Positions 1-8,213 of a stretch of DNA of 21,982 nucleotides are shown here, in pieces; within the stretch, counting starts at the first letter, position 1; the number at the start of each line of letters is the position of its first letter. The translations under genes were made by a program, and so were the position numbers. Origin of the DNA: a virus. Location: IMG/VR virus record IMGVR_UViG_3300030110_000670, positions 1-21,982 of that record; one strand, written 5' to 3'. Below the pieces are notes generated by a model, which was given only the letters and a program-made list of their open reading frames with translations, was not told the DNA's origin and made no database searches.

Positions 1-1256
1 GATTTATTTCGCATAACCTGAACTATTTCATCTAACTTAATATTAGATAATCTAATTTTAGCATTTCTTAATTTAGCTGCTTTTTCTTTTTTTAACCTCA
101 TAACTACGTACTCAGGTTGGTTTATTCTTGTTGAAATTATAGAATAAATTATATAAGCATACATTGCATCTTCTGCCATTTTTGGAACTCTACTGTCTAA
201 ATCATAAGCTAAACCGTCTGATATGTATTCAAAAACAATCATTAAATTAGCTAAATTACTAGAAAAAGATAATTTGTTTTCTCTTTCATTTATATTAAAC
301 CAACCGTTCATTTGTGAAGCAGATGGTTCTAATCCATATCTTTGACCATAACCATATCCAGTTCCAAGTCCCCAGCCATAACCATAACCATACCAGTCTG
401 GGTCTATGCCACCACTAATATCAGCATTAGTTAAATTGTTATCTATTAATGTCGTGTTGGCCTTATGCCATCTTTCTTGAGTTATTGAAGTTCCTTCTAA
501 ATCATTACCAAAATTATCAGTAGTAGGTATACCATCATCATCTTGTAAGTATGTATAATAAGGACTTATTGTTATATTATTTGTTGGATATATTATATGT
601 TTAACACCTAAATCATCTACCCATGAACACCTAACATAGTTGACAAAATCTTGAGGTAAAACTATAGTTAAACCAGGAGGTATAGTTAACTCTGAAGATT
701 TAATACTTTTTAAAGTATCATAACTAAATTCTTGCATTGCTCTTTTAGCATGAAAAATTACATCTGTTCTTTTTACATCTGAAATTAATTTATCTTTACC
801 TACGTAACCTACTAAAAAATTATTTACTACATCATTTAATTTTAAATACTTATAACCACCATAGTTATCCTCTACAACTTCACCGTATGCTTTTTCAGCG
901 GCAGTATTACCATACTTACCACCTGTTAACATTTTTAACTGTACTACGATAAAAACATTAGCACCTGGGTTTCCAGTTATAGTTACTATGTTATTTGCTA
1001 AGGTATATGCTGAAGTGTATTCAGACCAAGTACCTGGTGTACCTAAAGAACTTGTGTATATTTTAAAATTATTTAAAGAATAATCACTTGAAGTAGGGTC
1101 ATAATTACCAAGATACAAGTCTGTATCAAATGTTGTAATAAGCTTTTGTCCAGCTGTATTACCTGCATCACCTCTAAAGTTTTGTGAACCTGAGTAATAT
1201 TGCTGTGCTGTTTCGTTTATTAACCCGTTATTAGGTGGTTTTATTACGCTTGCCAT
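1..1256 (-). CDS. Virion structural (neck/tail) protein, C-terminus cut by window edge
   Basis: An open frame begins at an ATG at 1254-1256 (protein starts MASVIKPPNNGLINET) and stays open to the left edge, so the last residues are missing; about 418 codons are visible. The spacing of 6 bases from the upstream gene and the AT-rich leader support this start. A central Gly/Tyr-rich tract (around residues 285-306, WYGYGYGWGLGTGYGYG) is followed by a region rich in charged residues (KKEKAAKLRNAKIRLS). Its position after capsid and 305-residue structural genes suggests a neck, adaptor or tail-tube component. From memory, similar Gly/Tyr-rich proteins occur in many uncultured marine phage genomes, where they are annotated only as structural. 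The exact role is unknown; structural assignment is inference from context. Confidence 0.65.
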   Translation of the reverse strand, partial: MASVIKPPNNGLINETAQQYYSGSQNFRGDAGNTAGQKLITTFDTDLYLGNYDPTSSDYSLNNFKIYTSSLGTPGTWSEYTSAYTLANNIVTITGNPGANVFIVVQLKMLTGGKYGNTAAEKAYGEVVEDNYGGYKYLKLNDVVNNFLVGYVGKDKLISDVKRTDVIFHAKRAMQEFSYDTLKSIKSSELTIPPGLTIVLPQDFVNYVRCSWVDDLGVKHIIYPTNNITISPYYTYLQDDDGIPTTDNFGNDLEGTSITQERWHKANTTLIDNNLTNADISGGIDPDWYGYGYGWGLGTGYGYGQRYGLEPSASQMNGWFNINERENKLSFSSNLANLMIVFEYISDGLAYDLDSRVPKMAEDAMYAYIIYSIISTRINQPEYVVMRLKKEKAAKLRNAKIRLSNIKLDEIVQVMRNK

Positions 1257-1262
1257 AATTTA

Positions 1263-2180
1263 TTATTGTTTTTCATTTATTTCATTAGCTGCTAGCTCTT
1301 GAGATGCAGCTTGTACTATCATAGGATCTTTTATTGTAATACCAGCATATTTTAATATTTCTAATATTACTGTGCTTTGCTCTGAAACATCTAGTTCAAA
1401 ATCAACAGAACTTGTAGGATCCCATACATAATATCCAGTTGTTGAAGTAAAGTTCCAAATTACATCTGCTGGTTTTCTTATATATGACATTGTTACATCT
1501 GATGAAATAGTTTGTGGATATATTATTACTTTATAATCTTCATACACATATACAGGAAAGTATTCAGAAGGTTTAGTAATAGTAGACATGTTCATTTGAG
1601 CTAACTCATTTCTTTGAACTGATTGCACTTCTTTATCATCTTTATATAATACAGTTCCTAATTTGTAAAAGTCTTTTGGATATAATGTTATCAATAAAGT
1701 TGATCCTGCGGCTATAGAACCAGCTGTTAAATTAAATACACCGCCAGTTATATTGTAATTAGTGTAAGAAACTCCGTTAAGAGTTACTACTACGCTGCTA
1801 GTTTCTACTTGTGATTGTGTTATAGTTGTAAGTGTATAAGCGGTTTGCGTATTTACTGTAGCAAAGGTTTGTGTACCGCTTGCAACTCCTGAAGAAGATG
1901 GAGTTGTAAAATAATTAGGAGTGCTAACCACGTAAGCTGCACTTCCTAATACTCTAAATATTTCTAGTTTTTCTTGAACTGTTTTATATCTGTCACCATA
2001 CTCACTTTCATTTTGTGGTACGCGCATTTGTTGATTTAATGTTTCAAAATAACTTTCAAATATTTCTAATTGAACTTGAGTAGCAATTTTATTAAACTCG
2101 TCAGGAGTTAAATAACCTCTTTGTTCTTTATTTATTATTAGTAAGACTGTTTTGTAAACTTTATCTACGTTTATAGCCAT
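1263..2180 (-). CDS. Probable head-tail connector / tail structural protein
   Basis: A 305-residue protein that I cannot tie to a named family. The N-terminal about 85 residues look helical and charged (YKTVLLIINKEQRGYLTPDEF at the front). A Ser/Thr/Val-rich, beta-looking segment follows at about 95-165 and a mixed domain with many aromatic residues closes the protein. The middle could be an inserted beta domain. It lies between the 265-residue gene and the edge gene, downstream of the capsid protein, in a block that usually encodes connector, stopper or tail-tube proteins in podovirus-like phages. The start ATG has no Shine-Dalgarno sequence but is preceded by an A/T-only run that is also the tail of the upstream hairpin. 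Assignment rests on position only. Confidence 0.6.
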   Translation of the reverse strand: MAINVDKVYKTVLLIINKEQRGYLTPDEFNKIATQVQLEIFESYFETLNQQMRVPQNESEYGDRYKTVQEKLEIFRVLGSAAYVVSTPNYFTTPSSSGVASGTQTFATVNTQTAYTLTTITQSQVETSSVVVTLNGVSYTNYNITGGVFNLTAGSIAAGSTLLITLYPKDFYKLGTVLYKDDKEVQSVQRNELAQMNMSTITKPSEYFPVYVYEDYKVIIYPQTISSDVTMSYIRKPADVIWNFTSTTGYYVWDPTSSVDFELDVSEQSTVILEILKYAGITIKDPMIVQAASQELAANEINEKQ

Positions 2181-2198
2181 TTAATTTTTTTTTAAAAT

Positions 2199-2229
2199 TA
2201 TAGTGCAGGGCCAAAAGACCCTGACTATA
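2199..2229 (-). terminator. Hairpin after the 265-aa gene, likely terminator
   Basis: On the minus strand the sequence folds as TATAGT CAGGGTC, loop TTTT, GGCCCTG C ACTATA: a 7-bp upper stem with one G-U pair and a 6-bp lower stem with a single bulged C. It is followed by ATTTT and an A-run. It lies just after the stop at 2249 and before the next start at 2180, as expected of an intrinsic terminator or processing hairpin. Confidence 0.65.
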
Positions 2230-2248
2230 TTATTATAATTACAGGTAT

Positions 2249-3046
2249 TTATAGTTTTTTATCTATAGATTTGTAAATTTCTACACCTTCATCTGTTTTG
2301 AAAAACGCAGCCATTGCTGAGTACGGGTTTTCATCAAAAGGAACATTCATAAGTTTTCTATTATTAGAAGCCCATGAAAAAGATCTTTGATCTTGAGATA
2401 ATTTTATAATACCAACTTCAGTTGCTCTAATAGCTACATTTCTTAATTGAACATTTTCATCTTGTACTAAATCTATAAACAAAACAGGTTTTGATCTAGC
2501 AAATATAAGTAAATCTCTTCTTAATTCTTTAGAAGACATTGAGTTTACTTTTGATCCTATTTCAACACGAAGTATTGCTTCAGCTATATCTATATCTATT
2601 TCTCTAGCCATATTCAAAGCTGTTACTTGTAAATCAAGTAATGCTAATTCGTCTGTTGCTTCTTCTACAGCATCAAACTCTGAATAAATATTTTTTCTAG
2701 CTGGATGATATAATGATAACAACTTTTGTAAGTTTTGTTTTTCTTTAGGAACCATCAATACACCTTCTTTAAAAACAATATGACCTAATGTAGCCTCACC
2801 TTTTTGTTCATCAACAAAAGGAGAATCTTGATTTGTAGCATATCTTAATTCTCTTTGACTACCTTTTTTTTCATCAAAATATAACAAAGAGTGTTTACTG
2901 GTATGTTTTGATGGTATTGTAAATGTTAAAGGCGATTTATTATCCTGAAGATAATACCTTCTATCTTTTATTTCCCAACTTGGTTTAGTTGGTTTTTTTG
3001 GAGGTGCAACCTCTACAATTTTTTCTGCTGTTTCTTTTTTTGACAT
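2249..3046 (-). CDS. Conserved-looking phage structural-module protein
   Basis: A 265-residue protein with a Lys/Pro-rich start (MSKKETAEKIVEVAPPKKPTK), a mixed alpha/beta first half (WEIKDRRYYLQ, LLYFDEKKGSQRELRYAT, HIVFKEGVLMVPKEKQ), and a helical, acidic second half (about 120-215). No catalytic motif is visible. It directly follows the capsid gene and its terminator, and it has its own leader identical for 30 bases to that of the scaffold gene, which suggests comparable expression control. In related marine phages I recall similar proteins at this place without a function. A head-completion or connector role is possible but unproven. Confidence 0.6.
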   Translation of the reverse strand: MSKKETAEKIVEVAPPKKPTKPSWEIKDRRYYLQDNKSPLTFTIPSKHTSKHSLLYFDEKKGSQRELRYATNQDSPFVDEQKGEATLGHIVFKEGVLMVPKEKQNLQKLLSLYHPARKNIYSEFDAVEEATDELALLDLQVTALNMAREIDIDIAEAILRVEIGSKVNSMSSKELRRDLLIFARSKPVLFIDLVQDENVQLRNVAIRATEVGIIKLSQDQRSFSWASNNRKLMNVPFDENPYSAMAAFFKTDEGVEIYKSIDKKL

Positions 3047-3070
3047 AATATAATATAATTAAATAATTAA
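3041..3070 (-). repeat. 30-bp leader repeat, copy 1 (start of 265-aa gene)
   Basis: Read on the plus strand it begins TGACATAATATAATATAATT and continues AAATAATTAA. An identical 30-base copy is at 5761-5790. Both copies include the first five or six coding bases (ATGTCA on the minus strand) and the 24 bases before the ATG. It contains no Shine-Dalgarno motif, so it is probably a translation-initiation or expression leader. Confidence 0.75.
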
Positions 3071-3079
3071 AAGGTATAT

Positions 3080-3095
3080 GGGCGCCGAAGCGCCC
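3080..3095 (-). terminator. Strong UUCG hairpin after the capsid gene
   Basis: On the minus strand: GGGCGC TTCG GCGCCC, a perfect 6-bp all-GC stem closed by a C(UUCG)G tetraloop. AAAGG before and CCTTT after it can extend the stem after a small internal loop, and a T-rich stretch follows. In an AT-rich genome this is unmistakable. It sits 18 bases after the capsid stop codon and probably terminates or protects the abundant capsid mRNA. Confidence 0.85.
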
Positions 3096-3112
3096 TAACC
3101 TTTATAAATCAA

Positions 3113-4555
3113 CTACACACCTTTGAATAATACAAAGTTGTTAGCTGCTTGAGTTACTAGACATCTTTCTGATAAGAAGTTAACTTCCATAGCATCAAGA
3201 GTAGAAGTATAAGCACCGCCAACAGAACCTGTTAACCATGATTTCATTCTTCTATCATCAGCTTGAGAAGCTCTATATCTTACATGTAAGAAAGGTCTTC
3301 TGATATTTGTTCCAAGAATTTGGTCATAAACAGTTGAAGTTCCTGCAGGTACTAATACACCTTCAATTGAACTTACACCTGTCATAGCACCTCTTGTAGA
3401 AGCATCGTTTAAGTATTTCCAGTCAGTTTTGTAGAAGTCATAAGAACCTCTTCTAAATCCAGAAAAACCTAAATTTAAAGCCATTTCTTCAGAATTTTCA
3501 AATAGACCAAATGCAGTACCACCAGCATATCCACCTGAGATTTGCGCTAGCATATCATCAAAGTCAAGAGCTGTTTGTCTTTGTAAGAAAAGCATGTTTT
3601 CTTCAATTGCACCTTGTGTATCTAAGTTCTTAAGAATAGCATCAAATGAATCGATACCTGCTGAAGCAGTAAAGCCAGTGTTTACATTACCTCTATCTTC
3701 AATAGCAGCAAATAAACCTTGTGTACCTTTAGTAAGCGCTTTAATAGCAGCACCACCGTTAGCACTTAATTCACCTTCAACCATAGACATTTCTAGGTAG
3801 TCTTCAAATCTAAGTCTTGTTTCAGACTCAGCTTTTAAGTACCATAAATATCCAGATGTTCCGTCTTCAGTAGCAACTTCAACCCAGCCAATTTGAGCTG
3901 TATCAGAACCAGACACAACATATTTGCTTCTGATAATGATTGGTGAATTGTTATACTGTTGGAACGCAGGGTCAACACTAATGTATTGATCGCCAGTTAC
4001 AGCACCTGCTGTGTCTGAAGCATTGCTTACAGACTGACCTTTTTGTACGTCAGAACCGTAAACAAAGATCTTACCAGTTGCAGCAAATCCTTGTAAATCA
4101 GCCGCTGTGTAAGGAAGAACGTTTAATACACCTGTAGCAGTATTACTAGCAGATACATAAGCTTTAATTTCTTTACCAGCTGCATCCATAATAACGATAG
4201 TACTCTTAGGAGATACTACGTTTTTTACTGTAGCAGTTACAGTAATTGTAACAGTGTTTACACCTGCACCATTTCCGATAGCAATACCATCATATGCAAT
4301 GTGTAACCTGTTTTGCTCAGACCAAATAACCTGATCGGAAGTCATAGGCATTTCTGCACCTACCATTCTCAAGAATCCTGATAACGTTCTGTTTCCATAA
4401 CGCTCAACTTCTTGTTCGTAGATTTCAGGAAGATACTGTTGCGCAAAATCCGCAAAATTATCTCCAGCCTTATCATTCCACTGTAAATAGTTACTGTTAA
4501 GTAACTCTTGTTTTTGTGATGGGACAATTTTCCCAAATTGTGGAGCTAAACTCAT
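3113..4555 (-). CDS. Major capsid protein (probable)
   Basis: A 480-residue protein following portal and scaffold genes, the canonical place for the major capsid protein. The composition is balanced and the gene is distinctly richer in GC (sampled lines 30-43%) than most neighbours, as often seen in highly expressed virion genes. A helical N-terminus (residues 1-90; FADFAQQYLPEIYEQEVERYG) precedes a Thr/Val/Ala-rich beta segment at about 96-190 that looks like an inserted domain. The C-terminal half contains a segment rich in Phe/Gly/Arg (FGLFENSEEMALNLGFSGF) and ends FVLFKGV. No Shine-Dalgarno sequence; leader is AATTAGAAATG. A strong hairpin terminator follows. HK97 fold is expected from established knowledge of tailed phages, but I cannot verify the fold here. 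I recall a resemblance to crAss-like and marine podovirus capsid proteins. Confidence 0.82.
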   Translation of the reverse strand: MSLAPQFGKIVPSQKQELLNSNYLQWNDKAGDNFADFAQQYLPEIYEQEVERYGNRTLSGFLRMVGAEMPMTSDQVIWSEQNRLHIAYDGIAIGNGAGVNTVTITVTATVKNVVSPKSTIVIMDAAGKEIKAYVSASNTATGVLNVLPYTAADLQGFAATGKIFVYGSDVQKGQSVSNASDTAGAVTGDQYISVDPAFQQYNNSPIIIRSKYVVSGSDTAQIGWVEVATEDGTSGYLWYLKAESETRLRFEDYLEMSMVEGELSANGGAAIKALTKGTQGLFAAIEDRGNVNTGFTASAGIDSFDAILKNLDTQGAIEENMLFLQRQTALDFDDMLAQISGGYAGGTAFGLFENSEEMALNLGFSGFRRGSYDFYKTDWKYLNDASTRGAMTGVSSIEGVLVPAGTSTVYDQILGTNIRRPFLHVRYRASQADDRRMKSWLTGSVGGAYTSTLDAMEVNFLSERCLVTQAANNFVLFKGV

Positions 4556-4566
4556 TTCTAATTGTT

Positions 4567-5766
4567 TTAATTGTTAAATTTTCTTGTTTTTATTCTAAGT
4601 TTTGAAGCATCAGAGCCACTTATTGCTTTAACTTTAATACCACCAACAAAAACATCTCCTGAGCTTTCTTTTCTAGGTTCAGTACTTAAATTTTTAGTTT
4701 TAGCAACTAAATCTTTAGTAGCATCTGCCTTTCCTTGCTCGTAAAAATGTTTTGCAATAGTATCAGAATTTCTAGCCGCATACATGGCTTTGTGGTATCC
4801 CTGTGGATCAACTAACATACCATCTTTGTCTAAGAACGTCTTTACAAAATTTGTAATGTCTATTTGATTTTCCACTATTTCGTTAGGATTTCTTACTCCG
4901 TACCTAAATTTTTTCTCACCTACTTTAAAATCAAAACCTTTGAATTCATCAGTAAAAGTATCTTTAGTTACTTTTTGAAAAACCTCTCTCTGTTGAGATA
5001 GTGTTTTCTGATCTTCGTTGTAACGGTTGAAAAAATCTATAGCTGCTTGCTGATCTTTGTTTACGTTTGATTTCAACTTGATTTCATCGTAATACTTAAT
5101 TTTAAGATCATTTAAATAGCTTTTAGCTTTTCCAACTTCTTCTTTATGCGCGAGCTGTTTCTTTTTAATATCTCGCTCTTCGTCAACATCTTCATTTATT
5201 TTAAAGTTATCTTCTAATAAAAAATTAACTTCTTCATAAGTTAAATGTGGACGAGTATTTTTATAATATTCTCTTAACAACGCTTCGTTATCTATGTTGT
5301 CATAATCAGCGTTTAATCGAACGTAATCCTCAACAGTTCCTCCAGTTTCTTCCATAAATGAAACTAGCTTATCTACATTTTCAGGTAATTGTCTTAATGG
5401 TTGTTCTACTTTTTTAGTTTGTTCAACCTCTTTTTTTACCTCTTTTTCCTTATCTTCTTCTGTTACTGGTATTTCTTCAATAACATTCTCAACGGTGTCT
5501 TCGTGTGTTTGTCCCACTTCTTGCAGTCCCACCTCGGATCCTTCTTCGCGTAACACGCTGCTCTCTGTTTTTTCGTCTTGAATGGCATCTTTATTTTCTT
5601 TTTTTGTTAAATCAATTTTAACAGGTTCATCAGCTTTTTTAACTGCTGCTAAATCAATTTTTACTGTTTCTTCAGGAACACTAAGTTTTTTAGGTATTCT
5701 TTTCTTTTTAACTTTAAAGTCACCTTCCTGTTTAACAGGTTCATTTGTTTTTGTTTTTTCTGACAT
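4567..5766 (-). CDS. Scaffold-like protein between portal and capsid genes
   Basis: A 399-residue, strongly charged protein. Residues 1-130 are low complexity and Lys/Glu-rich, with a repeated VKIDL (ETVKIDL and EPVKIDL). The middle (about 130-270) is helical with coiled-coil character. The C-terminus ends in a basic tail (SKLRIKTRKFNN). An acidic or coiled body with a short basic C-terminal tail, coded between portal and major capsid genes, is the usual picture of podovirus scaffolding proteins, whose basic tail binds the capsid protein. No protease motif was seen, so a protease-scaffold fusion is unlikely. Start ATG carries the 30-base leader shared with the 265-residue gene. Function is inferred from position and composition. 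Confidence 0.7.
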   Translation of the reverse strand: MSEKTKTNEPVKQEGDFKVKKKRIPKKLSVPEETVKIDLAAVKKADEPVKIDLTKKENKDAIQDEKTESSVLREEGSEVGLQEVGQTHEDTVENVIEEIPVTEEDKEKEVKKEVEQTKKVEQPLRQLPENVDKLVSFMEETGGTVEDYVRLNADYDNIDNEALLREYYKNTRPHLTYEEVNFLLEDNFKINEDVDEERDIKKKQLAHKEEVGKAKSYLNDLKIKYYDEIKLKSNVNKDQQAAIDFFNRYNEDQKTLSQQREVFQKVTKDTFTDEFKGFDFKVGEKKFRYGVRNPNEIVENQIDITNFVKTFLDKDGMLVDPQGYHKAMYAARNSDTIAKHFYEQGKADATKDLVAKTKNLSTEPRKESSGDVFVGGIKVKAISGSDASKLRIKTRKFNN

Positions 5767-5790
5767 AATATAATATAATTAAATAATTAA
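5761..5790 (-). repeat. 30-bp leader repeat, copy 2 (start of scaffold gene)
   Basis: Identical over 30 bases to 3041-3070; it spans the first codons (Met-Ser) and the leader of the scaffold-like gene. On the minus strand the leader reads TTAATTATTTAATTATATT then ATATT before the ATG. Confidence 0.75.
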
Positions 5791-5798
5791 TAAATAGT

Positions 5799-8213
5799 TT
5801 ATCTAGGTTCAAATTGCTCTAGATCAAAACCTCCTAAAGAATCAAAACCAGCAGATTCAAAATCTGTAGGTAAAGCATTGTTTTGTCTCTGTTGTATTAA
5901 TTGAGACTCTTGTGTGCCTTGCATTTTAATTCTTTTATCTTTTCTACCTTCTATCTCTCTTTCTTTTGTTGTTTCAGCTTCAGCTTTAATTCTTGCTAAC
6001 TGCATGTTATAACCAAACTCTTCAGCCATTAATTCTTTTTTAATACTTGCTTCTGTTTGCATTCTTTGTATTTCAAATTGAGATTTAGCTTGTTCAATCT
6101 GAACTTCTGTTTCAGCTAATGCTTGTTGTTTTTGCATTTCAGCTAAAGTTGCTTGTTCAGCCGCTTGAGCATTTGCTTGAGATTGAGCTTGTATATTAGC
6201 TTGTTGAGCAGCTTGATCTTTTTCTAATTTTTGTTTACGCTTTTGTTTTAATAATTGATTAGCAAGTTTTAAGTTTTTAACTTGTCTCACATCAATAGCG
6301 TCATCTAAATCAATTCCTCCTGATGCTAACGCAACTTGTATGTTTTGTTCTAATTGAGCTTTAGCTTCTTCGTCTGGTTCTAATTCTAAGAATATTCCAA
6401 AATCTTGTAGATTTTTTTCTTGTAATTCTTCTAATGTACCTGTATTATAAGCTGATATTGAATCTATTAAAGCTGCTCTAGTTAAAGGATATTGAAGAAC
6501 ATCTGCTATTCTTAAAGAAACATTTTCACATATTCTTAATGTTAAGTATAAACTTGCTTTCATTAAGTGTCTTAAAGCCGTGTTTGAATTAGCAGCTGCT
6601 ATTTTTTGTAAACCTACTAAAGCTTTTACATCAGGAGTACTAGCATCTGTAGCTTCATTTAATCCGGTCACATCTCTTATCATTTGTAAATAGTATTGAT
6701 AAGTTTGAATTAAACTACCAATTTTTTGACCACCTGAAGATGTTTGAAGTTCTTGAATAGGTACTTTAGCTCTATTAATATCTCCTTCTTGAGTCATAGA
6801 TCTACCAACTATACTACCAGTTTGGAAATACATGTTTAATGCTTCTGCTGGGTTATAATTTGTACCATTACCTAAATCAACCTCTGCTAAACCATCAACA
6901 TCAACAAAAACACCATCTGGTACCATTCGAGATAAAACTTGTTGAAGCTTTAAATGGGTTAACTGTATCATATCAGCAAAACCAGTAATACGACTTACTG
7001 TAGACTCAATCATACCTTTGTATAATTTAGGAGCACATATACAATAATTCATATTTACTCTACTAATGTTTGAATTAGGTCTAGTCATGTTTTCTGACAA
7101 TTTCCAGTCTAACATCATTTCATGACCTAATATTTTAGCCCCTGTGTATAATACCTCTATTGACCTTCCAACTCTTTCAAAATTTTGATTAGGTTCTGGA
7201 TTAAAAGTATCTGGCTTTTCTAGTGCTTTTTGTAAACCTTGTTCTGTTTGTTTTATTTTAAAAACTTGATTAGTATAAGTTTTATATTCAAAATACAACA
7301 CCTGAACTTGATTGTAAGAATCTTGCTGTGCATAAAAATTTCTAGTATAATTTGCATTACCAGGAAATTTTTGTATTTTTTCTAATTCTTGATCTGATAA
7401 CCATGGAAATTGTTTTTTAACCTCAACTAAACTAAGTGATTTAACTTCTCCAACATAATATATATCTTCAAAATTTGGATCATCAGTATAAGAATAAACT
7501 AAATTAGCTGGATCTACATAGTCAATATCTATTCCATTTGATAAATTAAAACTTGTTTTAGTAGCACCTATACCTATAACTGTTAAGTCTTCAATTAATC
7601 TTCTTTTTACTAATTCGTATTTATTAGCTTGTAAAACATTGTCTATAGCTTCTTCTTCTGCTATTTCTATAGACTGTTTATAGCTTAACTGCATATGCAA
7701 ATCTAAATCTTCTTGAGTTTCTGGAATATTATTAGGGTCAGCAGAGTTAAAGAAATCCATACCTGTAGCTTCTTTTGTAGCTTGTATCATTTCTTTAGCA
7801 TACATATCTCTCATGATAGCGTCTGCATATTTTGTTCTTTGCTTTAATGATTCTGGATCTTGAGCAAAAGCTTTTATATCAAAAATTCTTTGAGACATTC
7901 CGTTTACTATTATATCTACAAATTTAGGTATAATAGGTACTGGTTTCCAGTCTAAGTTTAAATAAGATAAATCTCCATTAACTGCTAATTCATCTTTATA
8001 TTTTTGTACAGGTTGTTCGCCTCTTGCGTAAAGTCTTAGTCTATGAAAGTTTAACCAACTATTTTGGTATCTGTTTCCCATACCACCTCTATCTCCAGAA
8101 AACCATTCGCCTTCAATAGCTCTACCGACAGCATAACCGTATTCCATCGTTTGCTTTTCCTCATCTGGTACCACCTGACTAGGAAATGAACCTGCGTAAT
8201 TGTATGTTATCAT
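5799..8213 (-). CDS. Portal protein (probable), podovirus-like with long helical barrel
   Basis: An 804-residue protein immediately after the large terminase, the usual place for the portal. The N-terminal region (about 1-120; WLNFHRLRLYARGEQ, NLDWKPVPIIPKFVDIIVNG) has the flavour of the portal clip and wing region of podovirus-like phages. Residues about 647-760 form a long Gln/Ala/Glu/Lys-rich coiled coil, comparable to the helical barrel seen in P22-type portals. The last 40 residues are Asp/Phe-rich. The total length is within the range of large podovirus portals (roughly 700-800). The ATG follows the terminase stop without any spacer (TAA then ATG within AAATAAATG), suggesting coupled translation. 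I recall similarity to crAss-like portals, but this has not been tested by a search. Confidence 0.82.
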   Translation of the reverse strand: MITYNYAGSFPSQVVPDEEKQTMEYGYAVGRAIEGEWFSGDRGGMGNRYQNSWLNFHRLRLYARGEQPVQKYKDELAVNGDLSYLNLDWKPVPIIPKFVDIIVNGMSQRIFDIKAFAQDPESLKQRTKYADAIMRDMYAKEMIQATKEATGMDFFNSADPNNIPETQEDLDLHMQLSYKQSIEIAEEEAIDNVLQANKYELVKRRLIEDLTVIGIGATKTSFNLSNGIDIDYVDPANLVYSYTDDPNFEDIYYVGEVKSLSLVEVKKQFPWLSDQELEKIQKFPGNANYTRNFYAQQDSYNQVQVLYFEYKTYTNQVFKIKQTEQGLQKALEKPDTFNPEPNQNFERVGRSIEVLYTGAKILGHEMMLDWKLSENMTRPNSNISRVNMNYCICAPKLYKGMIESTVSRITGFADMIQLTHLKLQQVLSRMVPDGVFVDVDGLAEVDLGNGTNYNPAEALNMYFQTGSIVGRSMTQEGDINRAKVPIQELQTSSGGQKIGSLIQTYQYYLQMIRDVTGLNEATDASTPDVKALVGLQKIAAANSNTALRHLMKASLYLTLRICENVSLRIADVLQYPLTRAALIDSISAYNTGTLEELQEKNLQDFGIFLELEPDEEAKAQLEQNIQVALASGGIDLDDAIDVRQVKNLKLANQLLKQKRKQKLEKDQAAQQANIQAQSQANAQAAEQATLAEMQKQQALAETEVQIEQAKSQFEIQRMQTEASIKKELMAEEFGYNMQLARIKAEAETTKEREIEGRKDKRIKMQGTQESQLIQQRQNNALPTDFESAGFDSLGGFDLEQFEPR

